From Eopsaltria australis (Eukaryota > Chordata > Aves > Passeriformes > Petroicidae), in assembly GCA_034509425.1 (NCBI GenBank), contig JAVTVJ010001755.1, forward strand, positions 1-64,000: 64,000 nt of DNA, in the 5' to 3' direction. The notes under the pieces are model-generated. The model searched no databases. It was not told the DNA's origin and saw only the letters and a list, made by a program, of their open reading frames with translations. Made by a program: the position numbers and the translations under genes. This document shows, one piece after another, positions 9,201 through 23,196 of this stretch. Every line of letters begins with the position of its first letter. Position 1 is the stretch's first letter.

Positions 9201-12200
9201 GCATGAATCTATTTCTTACCATTTCTTCAGACTCTTTTATTCTTTCCTCTCCCTCTACCCAAGCAGATAACACTCAAATATGTCCCTTCGGCCCATACAA
9301 TCTTTTTTTTCAGTGGTAAAAAGAATTATTTTGATGAATCAGGCATGAAAAATACCTGTACATTTTGCAGTAACTCTATTTACAAGAAATATTTAAAGGA
9401 ATTGAACTACAACTTCTCATGGATTTTCTTCATTTCTGCTCACTGAGGTTTTCCAGGCTGCTTGCTCTATTAGAAACATGTGTTTGCAATGCTAGTAGTC
9501 TACACTTTATTCCAAGATAACTGAAAACAAATGTGAGAAAGATGACTTAGCATTCTGTAGCTTCCATGTGGAACAAAATAGTGAATGTTTGTGCATGAGC
9601 ACAGTATAAAAGTTATAGCAAGGAAATGGTTACTGAATATTTTCCATACCAGCATAACAAAGTAATAAATGTGCTGTGTTTAATTGACTGGAAATCATTA
9701 CAAGTGCCTTGTGGCTGGTAGGAAGTTTTATTCTTGATTCAACTGTTCCCCCATACAGCCTATTGTTAAGGACAAAATAATACACTCCAACTCTGTAGTC
9801 TGGAGTCACATGCCTAACTCCACTACCCTCAGAAGTAAAGCAAACAACTTTGGGTGTCAGTGGGAGGGCAAATGATGTCTTACACTTTTCTTAGAACATC
9901 TGTCACAAACGTGAAAAGATGAAAGCTGATTTTGATGATTGCAAGCCGATGGAATGTCTTCACATACAGAATAAACTACGTATTTTTAGTAACAAATCAG
10001 GACCAGATTTTCCAGGGAATATATGCAGACTGTGTTCACAAAAAGAATGTATGGACTCTTTTTCTTTTTTAATACTTTTTCTTTCTCTAACCCACAGTCA
10101 TATTTACAACAACTTATAATATTTTGAAAAAAAAAAAAAAAAGATGTGCATATGTGGGGAATAGAGAAAAGATTTTTTTTTGTCAGAAATTGTCAGAAAT
10201 GAGAATACTCACACTCAAACCAAAACAAAAGCTTTATACTAAAAAAGGTAATGCATATATTTTCTTATATAAGAAGGCAATATTTTTAAACTTTTAATTT
10301 TTTTTTTTTGTAGACCTGTGTAGGCATTACACCCTACACAGATGTTTAGCTTTCCTAAATCACTTTTATATTTAAAAGATAATTTTAAATATAATTGCAC
10401 AAACTTAAAATTTGGGCCTTCTGATAGCAGTCTATAAACACCAGTTTTTCCCTCCATAGGATTTGCATTACTCTGTCACATAGGTTTGTGTTTTATTGAT
10501 GTTAGAGTATCTATTCTACAGGTATATGTCATTTTGCATATATTTTAGGAATTAAAAAGTTCTATTGGCTGTAAGGAAAAACACCCCACCTTCTAACTCA
10601 GGGTAAGCCCTTAAGTTTCATTTCTAAAACTTCAACTTTCAAACAGAGAACTCCTTCCTTCTCCACAGAATACCTCAATAGTCCAGCCTGCATCAATGCT
10701 TCATCTGTCTCTTATTTTCTAGGTCAGGTTTGTGTAGGCTTGATTAAGCTGCACTTCCATTTCAGCAGTGATGTGTTGCCCAGTAAGTTCACTTCCTACT
10801 CTAATACACGTTATTTTTTCTGCTGACACTGTCGATATCCCTTCACCCAGCCTGACTTATAGCACAATATTTCCCTGGCAATAAGGGGTTCCTCCAGCTG
10901 TGCTCCTCAGTTGTAGGTTTGCCAGGATGGGACAGAGTTTACATAATTACAATTGCAACCAAGCCACTAAACCAAGCCAAGCCTTTATGCTTCCATTAGA
11001 ATGGTCTTGGTTAAAGTATGGGAAATTTGAGTTCTGACTTACCTTTTGAATTAAAATTTTTCTTCTACTCTCTGCCTTATATCGTTGGAGAAGTCCTCTG
11101 ACCTTGAGTCATGAAAAGCCTATCAGAAGTGAACACTTAGTTTTCTTTTATTACTTTAATCTTCTCAGGGTATCAGGTACCTTGAACAAATGGTTGATTT
11201 CTCCTGGCAATTGACTGGTGAATACTTAGGCAGTTTTCCTATGACAGCTGTGCTGCAGGCTTAAAAACACATGGGAGCTCTAAGCCCTGTGTTTCATGGT
11301 GCTGGCAATGCAGTCTGGAATGAGCTCAGCTCTATGCTACAAACAGTATTCATCTGAAAAACATTTTTATTTTGTGAGCAATTTGGATAATTTTGTTCAT
11401 GGAACCTTACAAAAGCCTGTCTTAGGGGATCTACTTTGAGAAATATACATCAAAATCTTTTCAGATAAAAATGCCCACCAACAGCATGGTTCATATTTAG
11501 CTGTTGAGATTCAGTCTTAAAAGATATATTATATGTATTAAGAAATTGTGGCAATCTAGAATTTTGCATTTTATAATAAAATTAGAAAGTACAGGTTGGT
11601 AAATAACAAAGCTGTAACTTCCATTTAATATGCAGTAAGTGCTTCATTGTTGAATGAAGTGTTCTGATAGGCTTTCACTGGTGTTGCAGTGTAACTAATA
11701 TACGTTCCTGAAAAGCATTTAGTGAGAACAAAATAGGTAGTTGACTGGTTTTGTATAGAACTTGCATTTGTGAGCTGACTCACTGCAACATTAATGAAGA
11801 GCTTCCCTTGTGTGCAATTCAGTAGATGTGCAAAGTGTTGTCTGTGACCTCTGCCACTGGTTGTAGAAGTCACTGTATAATCAAAGTTTGGTTCAGGGGA
11901 TCAGAATAAACTAATCTGAATATAGGGTAGATGTAAATCAGAAATTTTGTAATAGATATTGTAAAAGCAAAGGAAAAAGAATTTGGATTACTTTTAGTAA
12001 AATAGTCCAAAATATGCAGTTTAACTTTACAATGAAGTTTCTGGAATTCACAGAGGTTTATAAGAACAGAGAGGCAGCCCAAGAGTCATATGCATACAGA
12101 ATGTAGCTCTAATCAGACCACATATATGAGGGCAGGAGGATTAGTTCAAGGCGGAACGGGATGAAGTCACACAGGATGGAAGGATAGCCTGCTTAAGCTG

Positions 12201-15200
12201 TTCATATCTGAAATTCAAAACAGATTTGAGAGAAAAATGAATAAAGCAGAGATCACTGAACTTTAAGTGAACCAAAACAAATGAGATTCATATGTCTCTA
12301 AGAGCTAGCTGATGAAATCTTTAAATACATGAATGTTTTTTTAAATGTAAGTGCAGCTGTGACCGTTTAGGAGCATGTGGTTTTGCTAGCTAGCAAGTAC
12401 TTTGTGCAATGATTGATCTCTACAAATTAATTTGCTAAGAGAAACAAATAATGGAGTAAGTGTTCCCATTTCTCACGATACAGCCAGTGTCTCCCTGTTG
12501 GTTGCTGCCTGAGCCCCTTTCCAATGAATAAGTGCAAGACTAAGGTTAGTGATATAATTAGGTGATTACAATCTTTGACTATTTAATTAAATATGACTTT
12601 GTGCAAATATTTTGTCATCAGGCTGTTGAAACTTGCTAGGTACACATTTTTGGAAACAGCATGTAAACTTGGGAAATGATAGTCTCTGATCTTTGAGATT
12701 TTCTGTTCTTTGAAGTTTTTTTCTAAAGTCAATGCAATACAAGTGTTAATTTAATACAGCAGAGTGGAAAAATAATCTTAAGTCAGAGAGAGTATTAACA
12801 TACAAAACCTCCTAGCTTTTCATGTGTCTCTTAAATTCAGTAATCCTCCCTTTTCTAAAAAAGCTCTCCTAGGAGTTGGGCTTTTTTTCTGAACTATTAG
12901 GAGCCCCACAGTAAGCCTTTTTTTAAAACCTGTATGCTTTAGCTTAGTCTCCTTTCATTGTCCATTGTTTTTTACCTTTTTGTCCATTTTGAAAGGTATG
13001 TTTTATTCTACACTTAGTAACATTATTGAAAGTATAAATACTATTTGTTAAAAATTCCTTATATCTCTGATTACACTCCTCTCTTCTTGAAGTTTCTACT
13101 CTGAGACCTCTGTTGCCACCATTCTGGAGCTTCCCATTGTGTTTTCAATGACCATTCTCAGAAATACTGTTAGGAGTCTAGCAAGTATTATTTCCAGTGT
13201 GTGAAACATGGAAGCAAGACCTCTGAATGCAGGGTTTCCAAAGTCCCAAGTCAAGATCCTCAGAGATATTTCACAGTCTTGTGTTTTTTCTATCTCTCCA
13301 TGTTTGTTATCTTAAAAGCATTATGTACATACTTGATCTTTCTAGAAACATTTGTCATCTTCTCTAAAGTATACATATGGTAATACCCAAGTTTTTTTAA
13401 CAATAAAATTTCTGGGGTATTTCTTGAACATGAAAAGCTTGTTTTCAAGGGACATGTTTGTTTAGTCAGGATTTTGAAAGGGCATGTGGACTTGGGAGGA
13501 GGATTATTCTTTACTGGTGTGTAAAGGAAATACTGAGTGTTCTCCATAATAAAGTGGTGTTAGGGACAGAAATACTTCTATAGTTATTTTCTCCAATTCA
13601 GAAGCTAGAGGTTAATAATTTGTGATGTGGGGAGAACAGAGTTAAGCAAATGCATTGTTTGGATTGCAGGGAGACATAATATTGATCATTCCACTTTCAA
13701 GGGGAAGTGAAAAATTTATTTTTCTTCCTATATAATGGTAAATGGGTCTTTCACTATCAAACTATGTCTTGCTGGAACAAAAAACTACTTGCCTATAGCT
13801 TAGAACAAATAATTGACTGATGTCTAATGTAATTCAGCAGGCTGCAGTACCAAAATAGATCCTCTTACAGCTCTCTGTTGCTGGCTTTCCAGCAGACAAA
13901 TTTGTCTTCATGGCACAAGGCATCACACTCCACACTGCTGGGGCTGAAAGGAAGTGCTTTCCTAGATGTGTCTATCAAACCATATCCAAACAGCTGCATT
14001 TTGAAAAATGTGGCCCTCTAGAACCAGCGACAGCAGCTGTTGACTAACACTAAGTCTTCTAAATAGGCTGTGATACAGTATTTTTTGCTTCAGAATAGTG
14101 GTGTCTAAGTTTCTGTGTAACTATAATAGAGCTATTACAAACAAGAGAGAACCTGCCTCTTTTATAGGAAGCTCCCTGTGTTTGTTCACTGAGTTTTTCC
14201 TTCAGAAGAGTTTTTTTCAGATATAGCCAGAATGACTTTTTGCCCAGTTTTACTCCATGCTTGTTATATATTTTTTTAAATTTCCTTCTGCTGAGTGATG
14301 GTGAACACTGTTATCACTTTGTCTTGTAAACTGTATTTTCTATTCTTGCATCAGAGTCATTCCAAAAGTGAACTCTTTTGTCATCAACAAGTACTTGTTT
14401 CTTTTCTCTTAAAGAAAACAGATTAATGAATTGACAGACAAAACATTTTGGCAGAAACATTCCTCTAAATCTGATTAAATTGCTGTGTTTTGCCATGCAA
14501 GTGTTGCTAAAAGTATTACATTTTCCAAATGAGTGCACCAGTGTTATAAGCTATCTTTATGCACTTTCCACATATTTTCATATGAAATGGTGATAAAATC
14601 TGTGCACCTGAAGAAACTGAGGGTTTGGAAATAAAAAGGGATATAGATAGGTAGAGAGAGAGGGAGAAAAATCTTTAATTCACCAATTACTTGTATATTC
14701 AGGAACATATTGGGTAGAAACGCATGAAACAACTTTTGGAAAAGGTGTCCTGTTAGCAAGGCTATTCCTTTCTTGAGATGCCTGACTTTCTGCTATACTG
14801 AAATACCATTTTGCATCTGAATTAAGCTTTCCAAATAGAAACCCACTCACAGCTGGACATTTTCAAAAAAAGCATTTTATTTTAGACAAAGTAATATGTT
14901 TCTGAAATAGAAAATTGCAGAGCTGCTACCTGAATAGGTTTACTAACCAGGATTTAAAAATTGCTGATCAGGAGCATAGGCTTTTTTCACCCACAATGGT
15001 GTCTGAATATTTACAAGAGAAGATTATGTGGATATTTTATGATCCATCATGAGATTTTTCAGTCTGCTGGCATGTAGTATATGTCGTTAGATGAAATTTT
15101 ATTGATTACTGCTTGGACAATTGGAGGCAGTGGGATTCTGATAACTTAGTGCTTCTGGTGTATGCAATACCTGCATTAGCTCGATTGTGGAATGTGGCTA

Positions 15201-18200
15201 GCAGGACATGATTGGCTATAATGCAATTATGTGAGGTAGGCTTTTTTTTTTCCTTGATTCCCAATTATTTTTTTTAGGTAGGTGTAAAAATAGTTATATG
15301 GGATTAAGAGTGGGGTCATAACAGTTCATGCATTTAATTTTTCTGTTATTTGCAATGTCTGTATATTTTCTGTTTCATCTATTCTTGCACATTTCACTTT
15401 TGCCAAGTGGTAGTGTAAAAATTTCCCCAAGATACCCTTGCAGCTTCTGTAAGTTAGCCACTCTACACAGCTTTAAATGCTTCAGAAAGCTTTAATTTTA
15501 GCTCATGTACTATATTTGAAATGTTTAATTGACTGAAATACTCAATGCTTTAAGAATTGAATGGATTTGATATAGAAGTCTTTCAACCATGAGAGCCATG
15601 ACAGGGAAAGGGTGATTGGCTTGGTAAAAATGGTTAACTGAAATTTGTTTCATTATTCTTCAACTCTTTTGCAACGACAGTTTAGTGAAGTTCAAAAGGC
15701 AAAGGGTACAATTTCATTTGTAAACTAATTATCCCTTTACAGTAATCACCATTTCCCCCTAATATATATGTTATGTAAAGAAACAGACATAGATTATTTG
15801 GGAGAAATAGAATAGAGATTGCCTCAAGAAGGTGTTTTCCAGACTTTAGGGTAGGAAGATAAAATGTTCTTCTCTGTGTAAGTAATGCCCTTAAATTACA
15901 TCATGTGAACATAGTCACTTCTGAAAAACAGATAATCTGACATGCTGAATTCTGATTATTTATTCACTTGTAAGTGCCTACTACCATTTCAGATGCCCAG
16001 AGTTTTCTGAGACAACAGTACAGGGATTACATATAAGACACTATGGAACTGTGAAGAAGAGTGTTTTTCTGGTTGGCATTTGAAGGCTGATAAAATTATA
16101 CCTGTATACCTGAAATGACACCAAATATATGTGATTGATTTTAAAGGGATCTCATATCTAAGCTTTTATTTACCTAGTGTCTTGCTCTTTTATTTTAATG
16201 TTTTTATGACAGAAAAGTTAATAGTTAGATGACAGTAAAGTTTTTGGCACCCTTTGTTATTCATCCAGAAGTAGCTCTGTACTTCGGACCTCACTGCAGG
16301 AAGAAAATTGCCTGAGCCACGAAAGCGAACCACAAAGTTCTTGGATCCTACCCATATCCAATCTTCTTTTCAAGAGTGACTGGTAGAAATTGTCTATATG
16401 GGGGTAGGTGGGGGTCCTTTGACCTTAATCTCTTTTCAGAACTCTTCCTTTGAATGCTATCTATTCGGAACCCATTTTTCTGTAGTAGAGAAGTATTACT
16501 GAAATGTGTTTTATCCTTTATTTAGAGTAGTGTATATATATTTTGTGAAAATGTGTGCTGATGGAGGCCCAGAGCATCACCTAGCATTAACTGAACAGTA
16601 GTTTGCTGCTCAGCAGAGACTGAAAGTCTCCTGGGATCCACAGTAGTCAAAAGTGCTAAGGGTAGGAATAGGTAAATAAGTGCTAATGTAGTGCTAAATT
16701 AGATCCACTAAAAGCTCCTACATATCAGCACGATAATTTAATGATTAGTTTGGGCTTGATATCATAAAGATGCAGAAATTTAGCTTTTTTTTATTTCAGG
16801 TTGCATCTAGACAGATCAAGATTGTTTCTGCCCAGCATTTGAGCAAGAACAAGATTGCATTGGTTTGCAACAGACACTGTAAATGTAACCTTTGCTGGCA
16901 ATGACAGGGCTTTTTTTCTACAAATATTCTTGTTAGCTGTGCTTATCTGAATGTGTTAGCAGTTGACGCATGAAGAAATACTTATTGTTGACTGCAAAGT
17001 AGTTTTTGAAATAGAACATGTAACTCCTAAGGATTTTCTGCCTAAAGGCAAAGGTCATATAAAGGTCTGTGAGCCCTGAAACCTCTTTTTACTTTCTCAG
17101 AATAGGAAGTTGCTGAAATATTGATTTGGATTTGCAGTCAGATTTCACTCTCTACAGAAATGAATTTCATTCCAGTTCAGAATTTCCTTATGGTGTTACA
17201 GCATAGCCATTCAAGTAAATTAAGATTTAAAATAATGGATTATGAGTGTTGCTGACTCTTCAGGTAGGATTAGGTTATCTAACAGTGTAACAGGTTAGAG
17301 AAAATCCTGAAGGTACCTTGGAATGGAAAGCTGCATATACATCCTGATTTATAAGAGACAAAGACAACTCCTCTGGTAATTTAATTTAAGATGCATCAAT
17401 AGTTGTTGGTGTGTGGACAGGTATCTTGTATTCAAATCCCCAAGGAGCTGCTCTCAGCATAGGCTATAATTTCCTTGCTCTTTCATTCCCTTTTGGATGA
17501 ATCTTGCATTCTCTGCTGCAAATACTCCAAAGTACTCTTTTCTGGAGTGAACTGTGTTTAGAACAGATGGATTTATGTTTAAGAGGTTATTTACAATTCT
17601 CTATCAGTCTGTCCCTACACCTGAGTCCCCAGCCTTTTAAGTATTGTTCTAGTATTGAATTCAAGGTAAACTGTGACTCTTAAGTATTGAAATATCATTG
17701 GAAAGACTAGAGTTTCTCTAAATACTCACATTTCCCAGCTGAGGTGCATGTAGACCAATGCACATTGTATAGGTAGCAAACAGGAGAAGCTGGAAGCTAT
17801 GGTGCAGCAGTAAAGCTATGGTGTAGCTGCCATTATGGAGATAAGGTGTTATGACTTCCATGACTGGAGATCTCCAATGGATGGTTATAATCTCTTCAGA
17901 AGGGACAGGCAAGGCAGGAGGAATGACTCTGTTTATTACGGAGAGTTTTCACTGTATAGGGCATGAAGGTTACGACAAATTGAATCAAGGTATTGAATGA
18001 AAAAAACAGGTTTTGGTTGTGCTGGATTTATGATAAAATGATAAACCAGAGGTATTTATTCATATTATCTGTCATTAATGGGACCTCTGTTGCATTTACC
18101 TTGTGTAGACTGCTTACTAAGTAAGGCTCCATAATATAGCATATATTTCAACTAGGAAAATGCTGCCTGAAATGTATTCCCTGAAGACTACAGAGACCAG

Positions 18201-19894
18201 AACTTCAAGATACAGAAGGACAGCAAAGTGGCATGGCCGTCTCAGATTTTTCTTTTCTTTGGGTTGATTTGTCTCCCCTATTATTTGGCTATGAAGTTAG
18301 TTTTGTATGTGAAATAGTTCATGTTGCAGTTTTTCAAGACTTTGCTGTTTCTCACTTTTAAGAATCCTTATGGAAACTAATTTAAATTAGGTTCCTGACT
18401 TTAGGTGGCCAATAATGACTTTCATGTCTCGAAATACAGTTCTGTATAATAATTGTAAGTCTATTCATTTGGTTCCCCTGATTTTAGTTGCTATAAATCT
18501 AGTCAATAACATAAATAATATATTGCTTTTGATCACTTCTATGTATTGACTCCCATGTATATATCTGATTGTCCCTTTTGTCAAAACATAGGATACTAAG
18601 CGTATGTTTATCATCTGGCATGATTATTAATGAAATTGGCTAAAGGTATGTGGTCAAACAGCTCAGCTGGACACAGGCAGTTGTTCAACCAGCGTTCTAC
18701 CTCCGTGAGGAAACTTCATATAAATAACAAGCCTGCATCAACACTACACAGAGTAACATTACATGTTACTATGTTTCAAGTCCTGACACATTTTTTCGAT
18801 TGTTCTCACTCTGTGTGCCTACTTCGGTGCTATACTCCTTGGGTTGCATCAGTGAAGGGTACAGTTTTTACTGCCTTACTCATTAGCATGCATTTATTAT
18901 TTGTTGTTTGTGTAATTACTGTCCCAGAACAGGACAAAATTACATTAGATGTTAGAATTCTAAAAGGTGTCAAGATAAAAACTACAGCTCATTTATTCTT
19001 CCACAGTAGCTGATGTTTTGATTGCCTGTCACCTGGATCTGCTGGATAAGTTGAGTTAATAAGGCTCCTTATGGCAAGGCCAAATGATTTTTCAAGATCT
19101 TAAAAAGGAAAGGGATCTTTCCCCGTGCTATTTATTTCTCAAATTTGTTTGCCTGGTGCATATAAATTCTGGCTATGTGTGGTTTTGGAGAAATTGATTT
19201 CACCTTGGAAATTCTCAAGTTTGTGTCTGATTTTTGTTAAAGAACAGATTGAACTGGTCTTTGAATGTATACTTTTGGACCAAAGGCAGACATTTGAATC
19301 TTAAAAATGTATTAGGAAGTATAGTGTCACAAACATTTGGAAATTGTTTGTATTATTTGAAAAGACCACAAATTTTGATCTAACTTTTAGGGTGGGGTGT
19401 GGGTGCAGTCATGTTCTGATATAGCTGCTTTATAATGTCCTAGCTGTGCAAGCAGAGTAAAATAATCATAAAAAGCAAGAAGTCTTTTTTGTCAGACAAT
19501 TGAAAATTGTGCCCATAGACAATGGAAGGAATATAAATTGTAGTAAGTTGTATTTGAAATCACATCTAATCAGGCAGGTAGTGAAGATTTTGCAATAGTT
19601 AATTGCTCTAAGCATAAAAATACATAATAAAAATATATTCAAGCATATCAGAAACTGGAAGCCTGCACTTGACTCCATAGGGCTGACAAATGTCTGGCAT
19701 ATATATATAAATGACCATTTTAGTTAATAGTGATAAAATCTAAATGTTTTCTTTATATTTGTGTCCATTAGTCTTAAATAGGCACATTACTGGAAAAAAT
19801 TTAGAACAAAATACGAGAGTAATGAATTTTCAGAGTAAAAGTTTTAACCCAAGGGGTCTAGAGTGAGTCATTACCAACGTTATGATATAAAACC
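6206..19894. other. Unique AT-rich sequence, no gene recognised
   Basis: About 13.7 kb of AT-rich DNA. All open frames are short (the longest are near 130 codons), lack recognisable domains and are not flanked by convincing splice sites. One of them, at 18630-19013 (+), starts with ATG and encodes 127 residues with a hydrophobic stretch, but looks like a chance frame. Only simple features are visible: an A-run at about 10127-10142 and short T-runs near 10180 and 10300. No CR1, LTR or DNA transposon could be recognised by eye; very old repeats may be missed. Confidence 0.7.
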
Positions 19895-20165
19895 TGTTGC
19901 TTGAATCCTGAAGAGACTAAGGAAGCAAATGAGAACAAGTTTTCAAAAAGGGCTTCAAAAGGGTATCTGGGGATCTACAAGCCATTACATCTTACTTCTA
20001 CATCAGTCATACTGGCAGAAACTATAAGAAAGAATAGACTTAGTCAACTGGGAAATAAATGTAGCAAGTCACGTCTTGCATTTCTGCTGGTGTGCTTTAA
20101 GTAACACCATCAAACACAGATGAGGGCAGCTGGCTGACGGAACACTGGATTTGCAGAAAGATGGT
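19895..20165 (+). mobile_element. Old CR1 LINE fragment (reverse-transcriptase region)
   Basis: Translation around 19960-20040 gives GIYKPLHLTSTSVILAETIRKN, which follows the CR1/L2-type reverse transcriptase pattern of a Tyr-Arg-Pro-like start, then Leu-Thr-Ser, then a Val-Glu-Thr-Ile-like helix. Nucleotides further down (about 20130-20160) resemble the next conserved block, ending in ggatttgcagaaag. The copy is heavily diverged with no 3' tail nearby, so it is an ancient 5'-and-3' truncated piece. It could belong to a related LINE clade. Confidence 0.55.
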
Positions 20166-22287
20166 GATTAATTACTGAGTTTAAATAAGGAAACCAATGG
20201 TAAGTTTTCACTTTGCATGTATGCTGTCAGTGGTGTTCCTTGATTGCCTCTGCAAGTAACAATTCTACTTGATGCTTATCTTGAGAAAACTTGTAGAATT
20301 TGGGTGAACAGAGATGGCAAGGCTTCAACATTACAACTCTACTCAAGGTAGGGAAGAGTTGCAGAAGACTCTCAATAGACAAGTGAGCAATGAAGTGCCA
20401 GCTAATATCTAAAGTCAATAAATATGAAGAAATGCAGATGCCAAGACAATTTTGTTTGTAGACACAATTAATTGTCTTGATATTCATGGTGCCCCATTCC
20501 TGAGTAAATATTTGAAGTAACTGTGGACTGCACTCTGAAACCCTCATCTCATTTCTTCACAGCAGTGAGAAAGGTACATGAGGTGTTTACAGCAGAGTGG
20601 AAACAGAGAACAAAACAATGTAACATCAGACAACTAGCCCATAGCCTGCAGACATTTTAAAATGAGCACACTACAAGAAATTCAGTCTTAGAAAGGTTTT
20701 AACTGAATTAGGGACAGTAGAGAATGAAATGGGAATTATCAAAAGTAATCGGATATTTACTTTCCAGAGAAAGGAAAACAGTCTAAGTCTTCTCACTATA
20801 GAAAATAGACGACTGCAGGTCATTTTGATAGATGTCCATGTAATCACAAATTGTATGATCAGAGAAAATAGGGAGTTATTGTTCACTGTTTTCCCCGACA
20901 ACATATATGCAACCTCCAGTGAAGCTACTCTGTGTGCAATAAACTGAAGTGTTGCTACTGAAGTGTGGAATTAATAGCTAAATAAAAGCTCATAAACAGA
21001 TTTAAAAATTCATAAGGAAAAATTGTGAAAGAAAATGTCAATCCAAAGGATTGTAAGCTGTAGCTGATGTTTCAAACAGATGATTGAAATGGAGGGGTTG
21101 TTGTCAGCATAAGATAAACATCACCTACTTTTCCCCTCAACTATTTTGTGCACTGCAATTATTATAAGATTCAAGTGAAATTACTGTTCTTAATATTTTA
21201 AAACCTTGTTTTTTTATTTTTGTTATTGTTGCTGTCATTAATTATTATTACAAAAAGCGAGCAAGTACCTTGGCACTAAAAAAAGTGTCAGAACATTGTT
21301 AGTTCAAACCCTATATAATAATTGTACTCTTTACCTCTCTGTTGAATAGTCAAAGGCACAACTCAAGAGTTGCTGGTGTACCTGTGTGTTGCAGACTTAC
21401 TACTCTTTAAACATTCACCAAGGTCAGGAAGTGTCTGAAACATTTCCATGGAATTTGTTGAATACTGTTCAATATTGTATCATGGTAAGGCTTGTTTAAG
21501 TAGATGAAGTTGTACTCTTCTTCTATATTCCTGCCAGGTAGCAGATATATTTTACATTGAAGAGTGTTTTTGTGTGATCTGAGATTTGTAGATTTTTGGT
21601 TGGGACTAGCACTAAATGCTCAAATCTAATGTAAATCCTACCACTCCTGTTTGCTATGTATGACTAGATTTTTGAACACTGGATAATATACATTCTAAAA
21701 TACCCTTGGGATATTATATGTTCTCAATTAAAATATTTTAAGTATATCAATTACAATTTTCAACATCACCAAAGTTAAACTTTAAGTTACTCTAGTGGTG
21801 CAGTGAAATTTAAAAATAATTTTAATAATAAAAAATTGTCCTGTATTTTTAGCATCACTACGTACAATATGATTCTTAAAGCAGGTGAAAATACAGGTTT
21901 GAAGTGGGCATTTTTTTAGTTTTATGAAAGAACTTGTGCTTGCTCTTATGGCAGCCTTATAGAAGAATGTTCTGCCTAAGTACAGGTAAACCAACTTGAA
22001 CTCTATTTGCAAAAGTTATCAGTTGGAGAAGTTACCAGATGGAGAATGGTGGGTCATACTGCTTTTGGTGTTGAGGACTATTGAGACCAGCTTGATTATT
22101 CAACCCCAAATTTATAGATTCTGAGGAAGTGAACAAAGTTTCTTGACAGAATGCGGCAGATGTGGCAGATGAAGTAACTGAAAAAGGAACCATCTAGTGA
22201 TAGTAACTGATACCTGAAGTGGCTGAGTGAAAGGCTGTTTAGCTGACAGAGCTGGCCTAGAAACCTATGACTCACCATCAATCCTAG

Positions 22288-22384
22288 CCCTGCTTTTTAA
22301 GAGCAGGGTCTTCTAACATACCCCTTCTAGGGGGCACACATGGAGATTCCTCCTTGAAAGGGGAACTCAAGGTTACTCCTTGAG
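22288..22384. other. Two adjacent perfect 7-bp hairpins
   Basis: CCCTGCT (22288-22294) pairs with AGCAGGG (22302-22308) around a 7-base loop. Then CTCAAGG (22366-22372) pairs with CCTTGAG (22378-22384) around a 5-base loop. They lie 57 bases apart in a slightly GC-richer patch. They could be part of an unrecognised LTR or other repeat. No function is assigned. Confidence 0.4.
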
Positions 22385-23154
22385 CAAAAGCTGTTTTCCC
22401 ATTGGTCATTGGTACAGGTGAGCAACACCAATCTCTGCTTAGTTACTTTAATATAATTGTTTCAACATTACTTTAAAAAAGTGCGTTCAATTACACCTAT
22501 ACATAAACTTTTAGATACAAAACATTGATGAAGTCTGGTGCTAGGATTAGATCAAGCTGCACCTAGACTCGTCTCTGAGGAGTGTAGAAAATACTGGGGT
22601 CCTTTCCACACCTTATGTCTCAAAGGGAGAATGTCCCTTATAAAACTTGTCCAAAACTTCCATTTTGTCTGCAACAAATCCCTTATAGAAAACAATAGAT
22701 GGTAAATGTAGGTAAAGGATACTCTTTTAACTTTATGTGGAAAATACACTAACAATATGGAATTTTCACAGGAGAGCCCCCTGGCTTGTATAAGTGGATT
22801 TCTGTGTCTCTTTTGATACTCTTCTCTGTGTTCATTTTCACATATGCCACAGATTTATGTCATAGCGGCAAGAGGTACCAACTCAGAATTCAGATCTGTT
22901 GGCATTACAACAATCTCGTAAACTGTCACCAATTTTAAATGCACCTCTCCTCACCAAAGAACCACCAAAGTAAGATATTTGATTCTCTGATGTCTCAGCA
23001 AAAAGGCAGTAATTTCATGCAGCGATAAAGCTGCTGCATGAAACATTGCAGCTGGCAAACAAAGAACAGGATGTGGTGAATGTAGCACAAAGGCAGGAAT
23101 ATAAGAACCATTGTTTTAGTGGCACCAAATGGAGCAAAAATTATATATGTAGAC

Positions 23155-23196
23155 TTCTATGTTGTGTGGGTTGGTGTTTCTATGTTGTGTGGGTTG
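23155..23196. repeat. 19-bp direct duplication
   Basis: The 19-base word ttctatgttgtgtgggttg occurs at 23155-23173 and again at 23178-23196 with four bases between. It is a local slippage-type duplication. Confidence 0.85.

Noticed and set aside
18630..19013. 127-codon + strand frame with ATG
   Set aside because: No known domain, no upstream promoter or splice signals that stand out, and length is within chance for about 58 kb of sequence.
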